Of a DNA stretch of 64,000 nucleotides, positions 30,103 to 37,902 are shown in pieces. Every line of letters begins with the position of its first letter. Within the stretch, counting starts at the first letter, position 1. Source of the stretch: CAVONV01 sp963697355 (GTDB lineage: Bacteria > Acidobacteriota > Vicinamibacteria > Marinacidobacterales > DATDRI01); contig CAVONV010000023.1 of the NCBI GenBank assembly GCA_963697355.1, forward strand, positions 1,116,001-1,180,000, written 5' to 3'. Below the pieces are notes generated by a model. That model worked only from the letters and a program-made list of their open reading frames with translations. It did not search any database and was not told the origin of the DNA. The position numbers and the translations under genes were made by a program.

Positions 30103-31410
30103 ATGCGACGGCCACTGCTCCGCTCGACGTCAGACCGACCCGCCCACCTCCGCTCGGCCGCAGCCCTACTTTGTGGCTTCGCGTTCTTGATCGCTCCGGT
30201 ACTCGCGGGGCAATGGCCCCAGTGGCGTGGACCTCACGCCGATGGATCTGTCGCGGGTCCTGCTCGAGGAAACCCGCTTCCCGACGAACTCTCCGTCGTC
30301 TGGAAGCGGAAGATCGGCGGCGGTTACTCCGGCCCCGTCGTTAGTGGCGACCGTGTCTGGGTCCATTCGCGCCAGGACGATGAAGAAGTCGTGAGCTGTC
30401 TCCGTCTCTCCACCGGCGAACACGTCTGGCGTCAGTCCTACACCGCGCCCTTCCGCCAGGACCACTCCGCCCTGTCACACGGGAGTGGGCCCTATGCGAC
30501 CCCGGCGCTGAATGGCGGCCGCCTGTTCACCTTCGGCGTGACGTCTGTTCTCATCGCCTGGGATGCCGCTACCGGCAAGCTTCTCTGGCGCAAGAACTCC
30601 GCCGACGAGTTCGATCCCAGCTTCCCCTACTTCGGCAACGCCGCCTCACCGATCGTCTGGGAGGACCTGGTCTTCGTGCACTTCGGCGGTGATGTACGTG
30701 ACCACATCGAGATCCCCACGAAAAGCGCGATGGTCGGCCTTCGCGTCTCCGACGGCCGGGAGGCGTGGCGCTGGACCGGCGACCGCCCGGCCGTGGGGGC
30801 GACGCCGGTCATCGCTGAGATCCAGGGCGGGCCGCAACTCGTCTTCAAGACCCGGAAGATGATCGTCGGCGCCGACCCACGCACGGGCAAAGAGCTCTGG
30901 CGAATCCCCTTCACCGTGACGGAGGACAACACCATCGTGACGCCGTTGGTGGTGGACGGACACTTGATCACCTCGGACGCTGACTGGGGTATCGCCGCAT
31001 GGGAATTCCAGGTAGGCGACTCGGACTGGACGGTCCGGCGGCTCTGGAAGCACCGCACCGTCTCACTGTCCATGAGCACGCCCGTGCTCGCCGGCGGGCT
31101 CGTGGTCGGGTTCTCGTATTTCCGGAGCGGACAGCTCTTCCTTCTCGACCCGGAAAGTGGAAACGTTCGCTGGCGCGGCCAGCCACGCAGCGGCGAACAT
31201 GCGTCGCTCGTGTCCTGGGGCGATGAGGTGTTGGTCTTCGCAGAAGACGGCTCGCTGAGCGTCGGTAAGGTCGAGGACAACAGCTTCCACGAGCTCAAGA
31301 AGTATGCCCTGGGGCGTGCGACGTGCTGGGCCCATCCTGCGGTCGCCGGTTCCCGGATCGTGTACCGCGACGGAGACGACCTCGCCGTCTGTCTCCTGGG
31401 CCAAAACTAG
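30103..31410 (+). CDS. Exported PQQ-type beta-propeller protein
   Basis: A secreted eight-bladed-propeller-like protein of 435 residues. ATG 30103 is chosen because GGGAGG lies eight bases upstream and it starts a signal peptide (SAAALLCGFAFLIAPVLAG). The mature N-terminus QWPQWRGPHADG and repeated tryptophan-docking strands (VWKRKIGGGYSGPVVSGDRV, AWDAATGKLLWRKN, WRIPFTV, WRGQPRSGEH) mark the PQQ_2/BamB-like fold. Such proteins in this kind of organism are often outer-membrane assembly factors or quinoprotein-like scaffolds; no PQQ or metal ligand set was confirmed. Confidence 0.85.
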   Translation: MRRPLLRSTSDRPAHLRSAAALLCGFAFLIAPVLAGQWPQWRGPHADGSVAGPARGNPLPDELSVVWKRKIGGGYSGPVVSGDRVWVHSRQDDEEVVSCLRLSTGEHVWRQSYTAPFRQDHSALSHGSGPYATPALNGGRLFTFGVTSVLIAWDAATGKLLWRKNSADEFDPSFPYFGNAASPIVWEDLVFVHFGGDVRDHIEIPTKSAMVGLRVSDGREAWRWTGDRPAVGATPVIAEIQGGPQLVFKTRKMIVGADPRTGKELWRIPFTVTEDNTIVTPLVVDGHLITSDADWGIAAWEFQVGDSDWTVRRLWKHRTVSLSMSTPVLAGGLVVGFSYFRSGQLFLLDPESGNVRWRGQPRSGEHASLVSWGDEVLVFAEDGSLSVGKVEDNSFHELKKYALGRATCWAHPAVAGSRIVYRDGDDLAVCLLGQN

Positions 31411-31416
31411 TTGCCA

Positions 31417-32394
31417 TCAGTAGGCGTTTGCGATGACGATAATGGCTCCCATGTAAAATACGAACATGGAAGCCAGGTAGATTTTCGCTTTCGTGTCGGC
31501 GCCGGCGAACTCTTTCCAGACGATGAGCCCCCACAAAGCAGCCACCATCGGCGCGCTTTGCCCTATGGCATAAGAGATGGCGAAGCCTGTGGCTCTGCCG
31601 GCGATGAGATTGAACGCCGTTCCCAATCCCCAAATAAAACCGCCGGCCAATCCCAAGGCGTGCCAGTTGGGACTCCCTTTGAGATAGTCGGATAGGGGAA
31701 CGGGCTCACCGACCAAGGGCTTTTCCATGAGGTAGATGTTGAAAAAGAACGTGGAAACCAGCGCCGCGAAGGTGAAAAAGACGGTACTGGTGTAGGGCGT
31801 CAACTGGCCGGCACCTTCCGCCATCGAAGCGGCCGTGAGAGGGGACCAAGCTCCCATGAGAAGACCGCTCACGATAGAGATCCATAGCCCCTTTTTCGTT
31901 ACCTTTATCTTTCTCCCGCCTAGCTCCTTGTAGGCGAGCGCGTCGGCCAGGATGGCAATCAGAGCTAGGGCGACCCCGGAAAAAAGCAAAACGGGTTCTC
32001 CCGTGCGCTGCACCAAGTAGGTGAGGATGGTTCCCAAGACCAAAGCCGTCCCGATAGCGACGGGAAAGGCGACCGCGAGTCCGGCAATGGCGATGGCGCC
32101 GACAAGGAGGATGTTGGCGAGGTTGAATACAACCCCGCCGAGCATGGCAAGACCCAACCGGGAACCGGTGGCTTGCACCAGATTGGCCAGAAAGGCATCT
32201 TTTCCTCCGCCCCAACTTCCGAGCGTAAACGCGAGGATGAGCGACATAATGAAAATACCGATGGCATAGTCCCAGTAGAAAAGCTCGAAGCGGACGTTTT
32301 TCGTCAGCTTGTAGGTATTAGCCCAAGATCCCCAGCAGATCGCGCACAGGATCATGAGAAGAAGAGCGAGACCGTAGGACTCGGGAATGAACAT
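31417..32394 (-). CDS. GRP-family (glucose/rhamnose-type DMT) sugar transporter
   Basis: A ten-helix inner-membrane protein of 325 residues. The family N-terminus LLLMILCAICWGSWANTYKL is followed by YWDYAIGIFIMSLILAF. Internal DMT-like repeats include FNLANILLVGAIAIAGLAVA and GLLMGAWSPLTAASMAEG. GRP proteins are proton-coupled sugar uniporters or symporters. The start codon is directly adjacent to the TAG of the nucleoside hydrolase gene, so the two are translationally coupled. Uptake of the ribose or base released by the hydrolase is a reasonable inference. Confidence 0.85.
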   Translation of the reverse strand: MFIPESYGLALLLMILCAICWGSWANTYKLTKNVRFELFYWDYAIGIFIMSLILAFTLGSWGGGKDAFLANLVQATGSRLGLAMLGGVVFNLANILLVGAIAIAGLAVAFPVAIGTALVLGTILTYLVQRTGEPVLLFSGVALALIAILADALAYKELGGRKIKVTKKGLWISIVSGLLMGAWSPLTAASMAEGAGQLTPYTSTVFFTFAALVSTFFFNIYLMEKPLVGEPVPLSDYLKGSPNWHALGLAGGFIWGLGTAFNLIAGRATGFAISYAIGQSAPMVAALWGLIVWKEFAGADTKAKIYLASMFVFYMGAIIVIANAY

Positions 32395-33471
32395 CTAATT
32401 CCCCCTCTTGTCGGGCGGTTTATTCATGAGCTCGAGAAACAACTCGATGAATCGTGGATAGTCCAGATCGAGCTGCACCTTGGCCTTTCGTACTCCCGGC
32501 GGGGGGGTGCGGTCGGAGTTCCAGAACAAGGTGAGGCCGTAGGACGGGCCGTGATCGATCTCGACATCGATCCACAGTTCCTCCGCCCTTGTTACCACCT
32601 CGGGCTCGAGAAACGACAAAACGGCGATCTGATCGTACATGAGCGAGGTCACTGGATGCTCGACGATGCGTCGAAGAAAAGTATCGTTGAAGTAGCGGGC
32701 AATCGGGGAGTCGCCCTTGGACGCCGCTTTCGCAACTTCGAGCGTGAATGGCGCTTGTTCACAGATGTTGAGTGGGGTCACGGTGATCTTCGGCCAGGGT
32801 GCCCGAAGTACCCGTCGCGCCGCTTCCGGATCCATCCAGAAATTGAACTCGGGCAACGTCTGGATACCCCCTCCCATGACCACGAGCTCTTTCGAGAGAT
32901 CGGCAATTTCCGGATCCGCCGCCAGGGCGATAGCCACGTTGGTCAGCGGACCGATGGCCATGACGACGACTTCATGGGGATGGGCGCGGATGGTCTCGAT
33001 CAAAAACTCTTCGGCGCGGATCGGCTCCGGCTTTTTTTGGGGCAGGGTGCCATCGGGCGGCACCACGTGGTCGGGGCCGGGCCTTCCCTCACTCCAGGCG
33101 CCCTTGTATCCGCTCTCGCTGGTCTCGCCGTAGAGCGTTTCCCGCAGATTCATCTCTTCCCGGTTGGTGACGAGCGGGAACCGGGCTCCGGGGTAGACCG
33201 GAACGTCGGCGCGACCGGCGATTTCCAGCAAACGCAAAACATTGGTTGTTTCTTGCGCCAACCACTCGTTGCCGGTGACGACGCTGACTCCGAGAAGATC
33301 GACTCGTTCCGATTGCAGCAGGATCAGCAGCGCCATGGCGTCGTCACTGCCGAATCCCAGATCGGTGTCCAGAATGACTTTGATTCGCTCCGAAGCGTGG
33401 ACGTTTCCGGTTTGCAGCGCAAATGTTGATAGAAGCATGGCTAGAAGAATGGTTCGTCGGCAAATGGTCAT
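32395..33471 (-). CDS. Exported inosine-uridine-type nucleoside hydrolase
   Basis: A 358-residue enzyme from ATG 33471, which opens a signal peptide (TICRRTILLAMLLSTFALQT) ending near NVHA. The catalytic and Ca2+-binding motif DTDLGFGSDDAMALL lies near residue 36, with GVSVVTGNEW next and VVMAIGPLTNVAIAL near residue 160. NH enzymes cleave N-ribosidic bonds of nucleosides. The signal peptide puts it in the periplasm, where it would release ribose for the coupled GRP transporter. The final His motif of the family could not be pinned confidently. Confidence 0.88.
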   Translation of the reverse strand: MTICRRTILLAMLLSTFALQTGNVHASERIKVILDTDLGFGSDDAMALLILLQSERVDLLGVSVVTGNEWLAQETTNVLRLLEIAGRADVPVYPGARFPLVTNREEMNLRETLYGETSESGYKGAWSEGRPGPDHVVPPDGTLPQKKPEPIRAEEFLIETIRAHPHEVVVMAIGPLTNVAIALAADPEIADLSKELVVMGGGIQTLPEFNFWMDPEAARRVLRAPWPKITVTPLNICEQAPFTLEVAKAASKGDSPIARYFNDTFLRRIVEHPVTSLMYDQIAVLSFLEPEVVTRAEELWIDVEIDHGPSYGLTLFWNSDRTPPPGVRKAKVQLDLDYPRFIELFLELMNKPPDKRGN

Positions 33472-33561
33472 GATCTCGACCCACATTCAGATAGGAGTGA
33501 GTTTATATCACCCTGTCCAAGTCTCTTGCACGAGTTTTTCGGCTAGAGGCTCCGAGAAACG

Positions 33562-33666
33562 CTTCAACCGCTGTGCGCGCCGACTCGTTCCGCATGACGT
33601 GCTGATTTAAGGAACAACGTGTTGCTGTGGGGCCATGAGGTGTCGGTTTAGGGAACAACCTGCAAA
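33562..33666. repeat. Dispersed repeat, copy 2 (first copy at 121-228)
   Basis: Shares GCCATGAGGTGTCGGTTTAG and the two GGAACAA blocks with 121-228. It lies between the nucleoside hydrolase and a mosaic of gene fragments, a position consistent with involvement in rearrangement. The surrounding 33472-33847 holds no other recognisable gene. Confidence 0.6.
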
Positions 33667-33847
33667 ACCGACATCGACGGCGCGTGTTTGAAGCACCGCC
33701 ATTGCCGGTCCATCATGTCCGATTTTTCCCGCGTTCGTCGTTTCCCAATAGACAGGCTACTTCAAAGCGACCTTGGGTGTTGAACGTCCAACAGACGTCA
33801 ATTATCGAGACAAAAAAAGCTGCGCTTATATTGGAGGTTTTGGAGGT

Positions 33848-34684
33848 ATGAAATACCAACACCAACCTCAATCGTTCTCAAAGATCTCAGATGATGAGCT
33901 ACTCCGCCGACTGTCCGAGCTATTGACAAAGTCCCGGCGCGTCGAAGTCGAGCTGGTCGCACACATCGGTACGCTTGGCGAAGCATACACCTCCCTCGGC
34001 TATAGCCAGTTCTTGCATGAGTGGCAATGGAACAACGCCGATGAGTCCTTCCGGCGGGGCGTCGAACTGGGCCCGAACTGCGCGACAGGCCACCATTGGT
34101 ATTCCTTCTTTCTGGTTGCTATGGGAAGAATGAGTGAATCTTTCGAAAGGGAAAGAGATGCGCTTCAACTCGATCCTCTTTCGCTCATCATCAATAGAGG
34201 AATAGGTCACCGCTTCTATTACGCAAGAATGTATGACGACGCAGTCAATGCGGAGCTTAAGGTGTTGAAAATGTCCCCTAGCTTTGTACCCGCACTCGTG
34301 ACACTAGGTCACGCATATCTGCAAAAAGGAATGCTTGATGAAGCGTTGTCTGTTTTTTCGAAAGCGACGAGCCTCACGAAAGGAGCCGGACTCGACGCAC
34401 CGGCGGTCGGCTACGCATGTGCCGTCGCGGGAAGACGAGATCAAGCATTGGAGATACTCGGTAAGTATAAACGGGAAGAGAAATGGACCTACGTGTCCCC
34501 ATACAATATCGCAGCAGTATACGTTGGGTTGAATGAACGGGACAAGGCACTGGAGTATTTGGAAAAGGCTTTCGCGGAACGCACCTGTGCGCTCGCCTTC
34601 GTCAAAGTGGAGCCTTTGTGGGATCCCATCCGACCCGATCCTCGATTCCAAGACCTTTTGCGCCGCATGAATTTCCCGGAGTGA
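33848..34684 (+). CDS. Chimeric protein: DUF222/HNH N-terminus fused to CadC-like TPR tail
   Basis: ATG 33848 has GGAGG four bases upstream and gives 278 residues. Residues about 10-42 (SDDELLRRLSELLTKSRRVE then VELVAHIG) are the N-terminus of DUF222/HNH-endonuclease proteins, which elsewhere continue into a roughly 300-residue protein. From residue 43 the sequence becomes a TPR array (EWQWNNADESFRRGVELGPN, MGRMSESFERERDALQLDPL, YDDAVNAELKVLKMSPSFVP) ending SDPRF-type LWDPIRPDPRFQDLLRRM, the C-terminus of CadC-like or kinase-linked TPR proteins. The halves belong to unrelated families, so the gene is a recent fusion. Whether it is functional is unknown. Confidence 0.65.
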   Translation: MKYQHQPQSFSKISDDELLRRLSELLTKSRRVEVELVAHIGTLGEAYTSLGYSQFLHEWQWNNADESFRRGVELGPNCATGHHWYSFFLVAMGRMSESFERERDALQLDPLSLIINRGIGHRFYYARMYDDAVNAELKVLKMSPSFVPALVTLGHAYLQKGMLDEALSVFSKATSLTKGAGLDAPAVGYACAVAGRRDQALEILGKYKREEKWTYVSPYNIAAVYVGLNERDKALEYLEKAFAERTCALAFVKVEPLWDPIRPDPRFQDLLRRMNFPE

Positions 34685-34688
34685 ACTG

Positions 34689-34967
34689 ATGATCGGCAAA
34701 ACGCTCAGCCACTACACGATCCTCGAGAAGATCGGCGAAGGTGGGATGGGAGAAGTCTACATCGCCGAGGACACGAAGCTTGGCCGCAAGGTAGCGTTGA
34801 AGGTCCTACCGCCTGAGATGGCTGAGAATGCAGAACGTCGGTCACGATTTGAGCGCGAGGCTAAGGCAGTAGCGGCTCTTGACCACCCGAATATCGTCAC
34901 CATCCATTCGGTCGAGGAATCCGAGAGCATCCATTTCTATACGATGCAGTTGGTGAGTAGCATATGA
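34689..34967 (+). pseudogene. N-terminal fragment of a Ser/Thr protein kinase
   Basis: It begins YTILEKIGEGGMGEVYIAED, with the glycine loop, and has VALKVLPPEMAENAERRSRF with the ATP-binding Lys, then HPNIVTIHSVEESE. It ends after FYTMQLV with SSI and a stop, before the catalytic HRD loop. Only the kinase N-lobe remains. It lies four bases after the TPR stop, in the order in which kinase and TPR regions normally occur reversed. Confidence 0.75.
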
Positions 34968-35125
34968 AGATCGAAGAAAAAACCGAGGGCGACGTCACCA
35001 CCCTGTTCCTCAAAGGCAGGATGATTGATCATTTTGCCACCATGAAGGATATCCAGTACGAGCTCCTGGACGAGATCGGCATTGTCTTTGTGACGGGATG
35101 TCGCTGTTTTCAAGCATACCGATGA
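34964..35125 (+). pseudogene. STAS-like N-terminal fragment
   Basis: Fifty-three residues begin MKIEEKTEGDVTTLFLKGRM, resembling the first strands of anti-anti-sigma (STAS) proteins. From about residue 24 the sequence (ATMKDIQYELLDEIGIV) instead resembles the middle of DUF4440/NTF2-like proteins, whose C-terminus continues in another frame at 35100. So it is itself a junction of two fragments. It overlaps the preceding kinase fragment by four bases. Confidence 0.4.
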
Positions 35126-35255
35126 GGTGACGAACTCTCTTGATACAGATGGAAAGCCGCGACCGCCCTACAAGAGGTTATCAGCTAGGGTATTTGTGAA
35201 GACGAATGGCAAATGGCTTTTTGCCACGCATTTCTATCGAACCATAGAAGAATGA
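35100..35255 (+). pseudogene. C-terminal fragment of a DUF4440/SnoaL-like (NTF2 fold) protein
   Basis: The frame gives VAVFKHTDEVTNSLDTDGKP and RLSARVFVKTNGKWLFATHF then YRTIEE-stop. The pattern VFVKxNGKWxxxAxH is the final strand pair of DUF4440 proteins. With one base shifted at about 35095 it follows on from ELLDEIGIV of the upstream frame. The first half of the domain is missing. Confidence 0.5.
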
Positions 35256-35300
35256 CTGTCTACTTTGTGGTGGAAACGGCGAAGCGACTACTGCCGTTGG

Positions 35301-35606
35301 TCAAGCGCGCAGCCGTTCTAGAGGTTGGATATTGCGCTCGATCTCCTCGGCTTTCTCCCTCTCGGTCTCCTCCAGATCGTAGTCCATCTGGAGCCCGAGC
35401 CAAAAGCGACTCGAAGTCCCGAAATAACGAGACAGTCTTAGTGCCGTATCGGGGGTTACGGAGCGCTTGCCTAGTACGATCTCGTTGATGCGTCGCGGGG
35501 GAACACCAATTTCCCTGGCGAGACGGTTTTGGCTTATGTGGAGAGGTTTGATGAATTCTTCCAAAAGCACCTCACCGGGGTGAACATTCGGCAACTTCTT
35601 TGCCAT
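35301..35606 (-). CDS. higA: HigA-type antitoxin (second locus)
   Basis: A 101-residue XRE-type regulator from ATG 35606, which has GGAGAG six bases upstream inside the end of higB; ATG 35621, overlapping the toxin stop, is the alternative. It reads VHPGEVLLEEFIKPLHISQN, RLAREIGVPPRRINEIVLGK and SVTPDTALRLSRYFGTSSRF, a typical HigA with a longer C-terminal helix (DYDLEETEREKAEEIERNIQ) than the copy at 604-903. It should neutralise the upstream HigB. Confidence 0.9.
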   Translation of the reverse strand: MAKKLPNVHPGEVLLEEFIKPLHISQNRLAREIGVPPRRINEIVLGKRSVTPDTALRLSRYFGTSSRFWLGLQMDYDLEETEREKAEEIERNIQPLERLRA

Positions 35607-35617
35607 ATCTCTCTCCG

Positions 35618-35902
35618 TCATCGATGGTAGTCGGCTATCTCAACGTCGTAGGCGTCGCCACGGGACCAACTGAAACAAACCCGCCATTGGTCATTGATTC
35701 GTATGCTGTACTGACCTTGGCGTCTCCCTTTCAAGCGCTCGAGTCGATTCGCTGGTGGAACGCGGAGGTCGGTCAAGTCTCGAGCGTTGTTCAGCATTCG
35801 CAGCTTTCGTCTTGCAGTTGGCTGAATGCCTGGTGGCAGGCACTTCGACCACTCTCCAATCCATATCCTCTCAGCGTCGCTGTCTCGAAAGGATTTGATC
35901 AC
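35618..35902 (-). CDS. higB: HigB-type toxin (second locus)
   Basis: A 94-residue RelE/ParE-superfamily toxin beginning MIKSFRDSDAERIWIGEW and containing NRLERLKGRRQGQYSIRIND, QWRVCFSW and DVEIADYHR, all conserved HigB elements. The GTG at 35902 lies five bases after a TATAAT, exactly as at the first locus (302), so both are probably leaderless. The pair is distinct in sequence from the first one, so cross-talk is not expected from similarity alone. Confidence 0.9.
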   Translation of the reverse strand: MIKSFRDSDAERIWIGEWSKCLPPGIQPTARRKLRMLNNARDLTDLRVPPANRLERLKGRRQGQYSIRINDQWRVCFSWSRGDAYDVEIADYHR

Positions 35903-35907
35903 TTGAG

Positions 35908-35943
35908 ATTATAACGCGGCCCGTTATGTGACGGCAAACGTTA
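35908..35943 (-). promoter_or_regulatory. Promoter and palindromic operator of second higBA
   Basis: On the minus strand TATAAT occupies 35913-35908. It overlaps a perfect palindrome ATAACG-N5-CGTTAT at 35911-35927. A further CGTTAT half-site lies near 35938. This is a likely HigA autoregulatory site. Its half-site differs from the ATACC half-site of the first locus. Confidence 0.6.
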
Positions 35944-36212
35944 TGATGCCCGCCGGCCTCTTCTTGTTTGGGTCCCATTTGGTTTCAAGCCAGTCTGATC
36001 TACCGTGACCCAAGTGCACCTAGCGTCCCGTAACCCATTCCACATGTGGCTCAACTCGACGGTCGATGACAGTCCGGTCGTGGGAAAAACTCCTGCGAAT
36101 GTGGGTTGATGGCCACATCACTTCCTAGACTCTATCTTTCGTTGAACGACAGAAACTAATCATTTTATTGGATTTACAGCTTTCTTGACATTGCCGCCCG
36201 CGCGAAATTCTG

Positions 36213-36227
36213 TGGCACGAAACTTGC
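36213..36227 (+). promoter_or_regulatory. Sigma-54 (RpoN) promoter
   Basis: TGGCACGAAACTTGC matches the -24/-12 consensus TGGCACG-N4-TTGC exactly over these bases, with the required ten bases between GG and GC. It lies 45 bases before the ATG of the PATAN-J-TPR gene, giving a leader of about 33 bases. Sigma-54 promoters need an enhancer-binding activator, none of which lies in this window. Confidence 0.85.
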
Positions 36228-36271
36228 GTATTTCCTAAGAGAAAAGGTCGAATCGGGCAATACAGGAGCAG

Positions 36272-37870
36272 ATGAAGAACTACATTGACCTCACCCAAGG
36301 GACGCTGTCTCAAGTCGCTCTGGTCAGTTTGATCGGAACTCTCCACACCGAGCGCCAAAGTGGAACCCTGCATGTATCCAGCGAGGGACTATCCAAGCGC
36401 ATTCATTTCAAGAAAGGCGAGATCGTCTTCGCCAGTTCGAATGCTGCGGAGGAAAGACTAGGCGAGCTACTGATTCGTAACGGAACGATCAGACGCTGCG
36501 ATTTCGAGCTCGTCTATGAAGCTATAAAAAAGACACACCTCAGAATAGGGAAAGCGCTCGTAGACATGGGCTACCTGAGCACCGATGAGATGCAGACGCG
36601 GGTCATCCAGCAGGTAGAGACCATCATCTACTCCCTATTTGACTGGGAGACGGGGCAGTATCGATCCGAGCCCAGCGACGATCCGGTGGACGAGGATTTG
36701 CTTCTGAATCTTTCCACACCGAATATCATTCTGGAGGGGGGACGTCGAACCCTAGATCCAGCCGCGATCCGTCGTGGTCTGGGTGACCCCAACGCGGTCG
36801 TGCGCTTGTCAGTGGATCCTTCTCTCATCTACGAGCGAATCCGTCTCTGCCCCGAGGAAGCATTTCTTTTGTCCAGGATAGACGGCAGTTCCAACATTGC
36901 CGAGATCCTAGCGATTTCGCCGTTGGGAGAGGAGGCGAGTCTTCGCTGCTTGTTGGGCTTGGTCTCGGCTGGATTTCTCGTGGCGGACATCGACGTTGAG
37001 GGCGTCCCTCGAGCGGAACCTGACGGGCACTCCGTGTCTGAACAGGCCACTAACGAAAAAGCACCTGACCCAATGAGGCCTCGCCGATGCCCAGACCAGG
37101 GGCTTCGTGACGAAATCCTTAGGATGAATAGAATCGGTAATAACGTGACCCACTATGAGCTATTCGACTTGATGCCCACGGCTAGCTTTGTGCAGATCAA
37201 GAATGCCTATCTGCAGATGGTTGAACGGCTCCATCCTGACCGCGCCCGATCGCAGAATGTTGGAGATCTCGACGCCGAGCTAAACGATGCATTTCGCCGG
37301 GTTGCGAGGGCCTATGAGGTTCTCTCGGATCCCCACGAGCGTTACCGCTACGACGCATCGTTGAAGATCGAGTCGACTCAAATTACGACGGAGAGCATAG
37401 CCGAAGTCCCGCGGGCGCAATCAAGTAGCCCCGCGCGCTCTGCCGAGCCGCTGGACACCAAGTCCCGTCGCAAGGCTGCTGCGGTGCGCTACGAAGAGGG
37501 CAGACGGTTCTTTGCCGTAGGGCAGTACTACGAGGCGGTCCAGGTCTTGAAAGACGCCGTTCGGCTCGAGCCCGACAGGGCGAACTACCACAAGTTGCTC
37601 GCCAAGGCGTTGTCAGAAAACCCGAAATGGCGGAGGCAGGCGGCGGAACACTTCCAACGCGCCATCAAACTGGAGCCTTTCGACCTCGAGTCCTACTTTG
37701 GACTGGGTCTTGTCTTTGAAGCAAGCGGAATGAGCTCCCGCGCGAGAAAGTACTTCGAAGAGGTTCTTACCCTCGACCCAGATAACAAACTGGCCATGAT
37801 GAAGCTCAATGGAAAGCAGACCGAACTGAAAGGCTCAAGAGAGTTGTTCGGTCTGGTTCAGTCCCGTTGA
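36272..37870 (+). CDS. PATAN/DUF4388 - winged-helix - J-domain - TPR protein
   Basis: A cytoplasmic modular protein of 532 residues. Residues about 1-115 are a PATAN/DUF4388 domain (LIGTLHTERQSGTLHVSSEG, IHFKKGEIVFASS). A winged-helix-like segment near 195-235 reads EEAFLLSRIDGSSNIAEILA and ISPLGEEASLRCLLG. A J domain near 285-345 (THYELFDL, LHPDRAR, YEVLSDPHERYRYD) retains the HPD needed to stimulate a DnaK partner. Three TPR units fill 405-520. The same last three modules recur in the kinase at 60784, and the segment plus TPR in the kinase at 50356. It is transcribed from a sigma-54 promoter and is probably a scaffold or adaptor of that kinase system (inference). Confidence 0.85.
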   Translation: MKNYIDLTQGTLSQVALVSLIGTLHTERQSGTLHVSSEGLSKRIHFKKGEIVFASSNAAEERLGELLIRNGTIRRCDFELVYEAIKKTHLRIGKALVDMGYLSTDEMQTRVIQQVETIIYSLFDWETGQYRSEPSDDPVDEDLLLNLSTPNIILEGGRRTLDPAAIRRGLGDPNAVVRLSVDPSLIYERIRLCPEEAFLLSRIDGSSNIAEILAISPLGEEASLRCLLGLVSAGFLVADIDVEGVPRAEPDGHSVSEQATNEKAPDPMRPRRCPDQGLRDEILRMNRIGNNVTHYELFDLMPTASFVQIKNAYLQMVERLHPDRARSQNVGDLDAELNDAFRRVARAYEVLSDPHERYRYDASLKIESTQITTESIAEVPRAQSSSPARSAEPLDTKSRRKAAAVRYEEGRRFFAVGQYYEAVQVLKDAVRLEPDRANYHKLLAKALSENPKWRRQAAEHFQRAIKLEPFDLESYFGLGLVFEASGMSSRARKYFEEVLTLDPDNKLAMMKLNGKQTELKGSRELFGLVQSR

Positions 37871-37902
37871 GTTGTTACTGTAAGACCGGTGCCCGCTTCG
37901 GA

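Noticed and set aside
32173..33429. 418-codon plus-strand frame over the nucleoside hydrolase
   Set aside because: The minus strand encodes a full nucleoside hydrolase with the DTDxxxxSDD motif; the plus frame is a shadow.
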